Positions 63,579 to 64,000 of a stretch of 64,000 bases of DNA are shown here, piece by piece (position 1 is the stretch's first letter; each line of letters opens with the position of its first letter). The DNA is taken from NCBI RefSeq assembly GCF_017876775.1, contig NZ_JAGIOP010000002.1, positions 2,914,001-2,978,000 of the forward strand, in the 5' to 3' direction. The position numbers and the translations under genes are program-made. The stretch is from Mycolicibacterium lutetiense (GTDB lineage Bacteria; Actinomycetota; Actinomycetes; Mycobacteriales; Mycobacteriaceae). The notes under the pieces are model-generated. The model was not told the DNA's origin. It saw only the letters and a list, made by a program, of their open reading frames with translations, and made no database searches.

Positions 63579-64000
63579 TATGCGCCTGCTCGGCGGACGG
63601 GGCGGCGAGGGTCGACGCGCACTGGAAGGTCATCCGCCCAGGGCTGATTGACCACCATGTCGTCGACGTCGACGCAGCCCCGCTCGAACTCGCCGGTGGC
63701 GGCATCGACGAGCCGGTACTGCTGTCGCCTGACGTGAATCGGTTGTGAATCGAGGATCACCACGCGGACCTCTCCAGGGTCGAACCCGCAGCGCCGCTGC
63801 ATCGCCTCGATCAGTCCCTCGTTGTGCATGTGGCCGTCACCGAAGTTCCAGCCGAGGAGCATCGCGCAGACCTGCTCGCCCTCACACAGGTTGTAGTCGG
63901 CTTCGACATGGTCGGCCATGGCCCGATGCGCCAACGTGAACAATGCGCGCCCGTGGGTGTTCATGCCGCGGAAGGCGTAGCCGAGATAGGTGATGATCTG
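63578..64000 (-). CDS. Unrecognised protein, C-terminal part (partial)
   Basis: The minus-strand frame enters from the right edge and ends at TAG (complement of 63578-63580), giving 140 residues. The visible sequence includes ITYLGYAFRGMNTHGRALFT, GEQVCAMLLGWNFGDGHMHN and VRRQQYRLVDAATGEFERGC. The GDGHMHNEG stretch and the beta-rich pattern suggest a lipocalin- or hydratase-like fold, but I cannot name a family. Codon use matches the neighbours. It converges on the PKS gene across the hairpin terminator. Confidence 0.6.
   Translation of the reverse strand, partial: QIITYLGYAFRGMNTHGRALFTLAHRAMADHVEADYNLCEGEQVCAMLLGWNFGDGHMHNEGLIEAMQRRCGFDPGEVRVVILDSQPIHVRRQQYRLVDAATGEFERGCVDVDDMVVNQPWADDLPVRVDPRRPVRRAGA

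Overview
The window is high-GC actinobacterial DNA, and its gene content and order point to a rapidly growing, non-tuberculous mycobacterium (Mycobacterium/Mycolicibacterium) related to M. smegmatis. The evidence is a two-gene atypical type II topoisomerase like M. smegmatis TopoNM, the narK3-nnaR-chelatase and nirB-nirD nitrogen genes, an AAC(2') acetyltransferase next to 5-oxoprolinase genes, an Sdh1-type succinate dehydrogenase operon, and a polyketide/MmpL10/PapA3/FadD locus matching the trehalose polyphleate (TPP) cluster. Comparisons with named M. smegmatis or M. tuberculosis genes come from memory of the families. No database search was run.

Layout. 1-2.7 kb: start of an ArsR-type regulator gene with a palindromic operator, a DUF5313 membrane protein, a truncated receiver-domain remnant, a LysE-type exporter and an alpha/beta hydrolase. 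2.9-7.1 kb: the GyrB-like and GyrA-like subunits of the atypical topoisomerase. 7.2-13.9 kb: a Tat-exported DUF1906 protein, an amidase remnant, FprB ferredoxin/ferredoxin-NADP reductase, a Baeyer-Villiger monooxygenase plus zinc alcohol dehydrogenase operon, and Ohr. 13.9-18.1 kb: small secreted proteins, a FecB2-like iron-siderophore binding lipoprotein, a queuosine-precursor-type transporter and 5-oxoprolinase subunits PxpB/PxpC. 18.2-21.3 kb: a BrnT-like toxin-antitoxin pair, aac(2'), and a minus-strand group containing a frameshifted YbaB-like gene. 21.5-28.8 kb: nitrate/nitrite uptake and assimilation (narK3, nnaR, chelatase, nirD, nirB). Matching 11-bp-periodic half-sites lie upstream of both narK3 and nirB. 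28.9-32.6 kb: a MocR-type regulator divergent from an EamA exporter, a secreted protein and a PEP-mutase/isocitrate-lyase-family enzyme. 32.7-36.7 kb: the Sdh1 operon behind a CRP-like site. 36.7-43.2 kb: a three-copy tandem mini-ORF repeat, then a tightly coupled seven-gene MoxR/DUF58/VWA-like operon. 43.3-64 kb: a flavin reductase, then the TPP-type lipid locus (Sap/Gap-type protein, FAAL, PE-PPE-type hydrolase, MmpL10, PapA3, an 11-kb bimodular PKS) and the edge of an unrecognised gene.

How genes work together. NarK3 imports nitrate/nitrite, NirBD reduces nitrite to ammonium, the chelatase can supply siroheme for NirB, and NnaR with GlnR probably controls the set. In the lipid locus, FAAL activates a starter fatty acid, the PKS extends it with malonyl units, PapA3 acylates trehalose, MmpL10 exports the intermediate, and the PE-PPE-type hydrolase probably finishes acylation outside the membrane. 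The MoxR operon is the best candidate for a poorly described system. It encodes one AAA+ ATPase, one cytosolic DUF58 protein and five membrane proteins. At least three of its putative metal-binding (MIDAS) motifs deviate from consensus.
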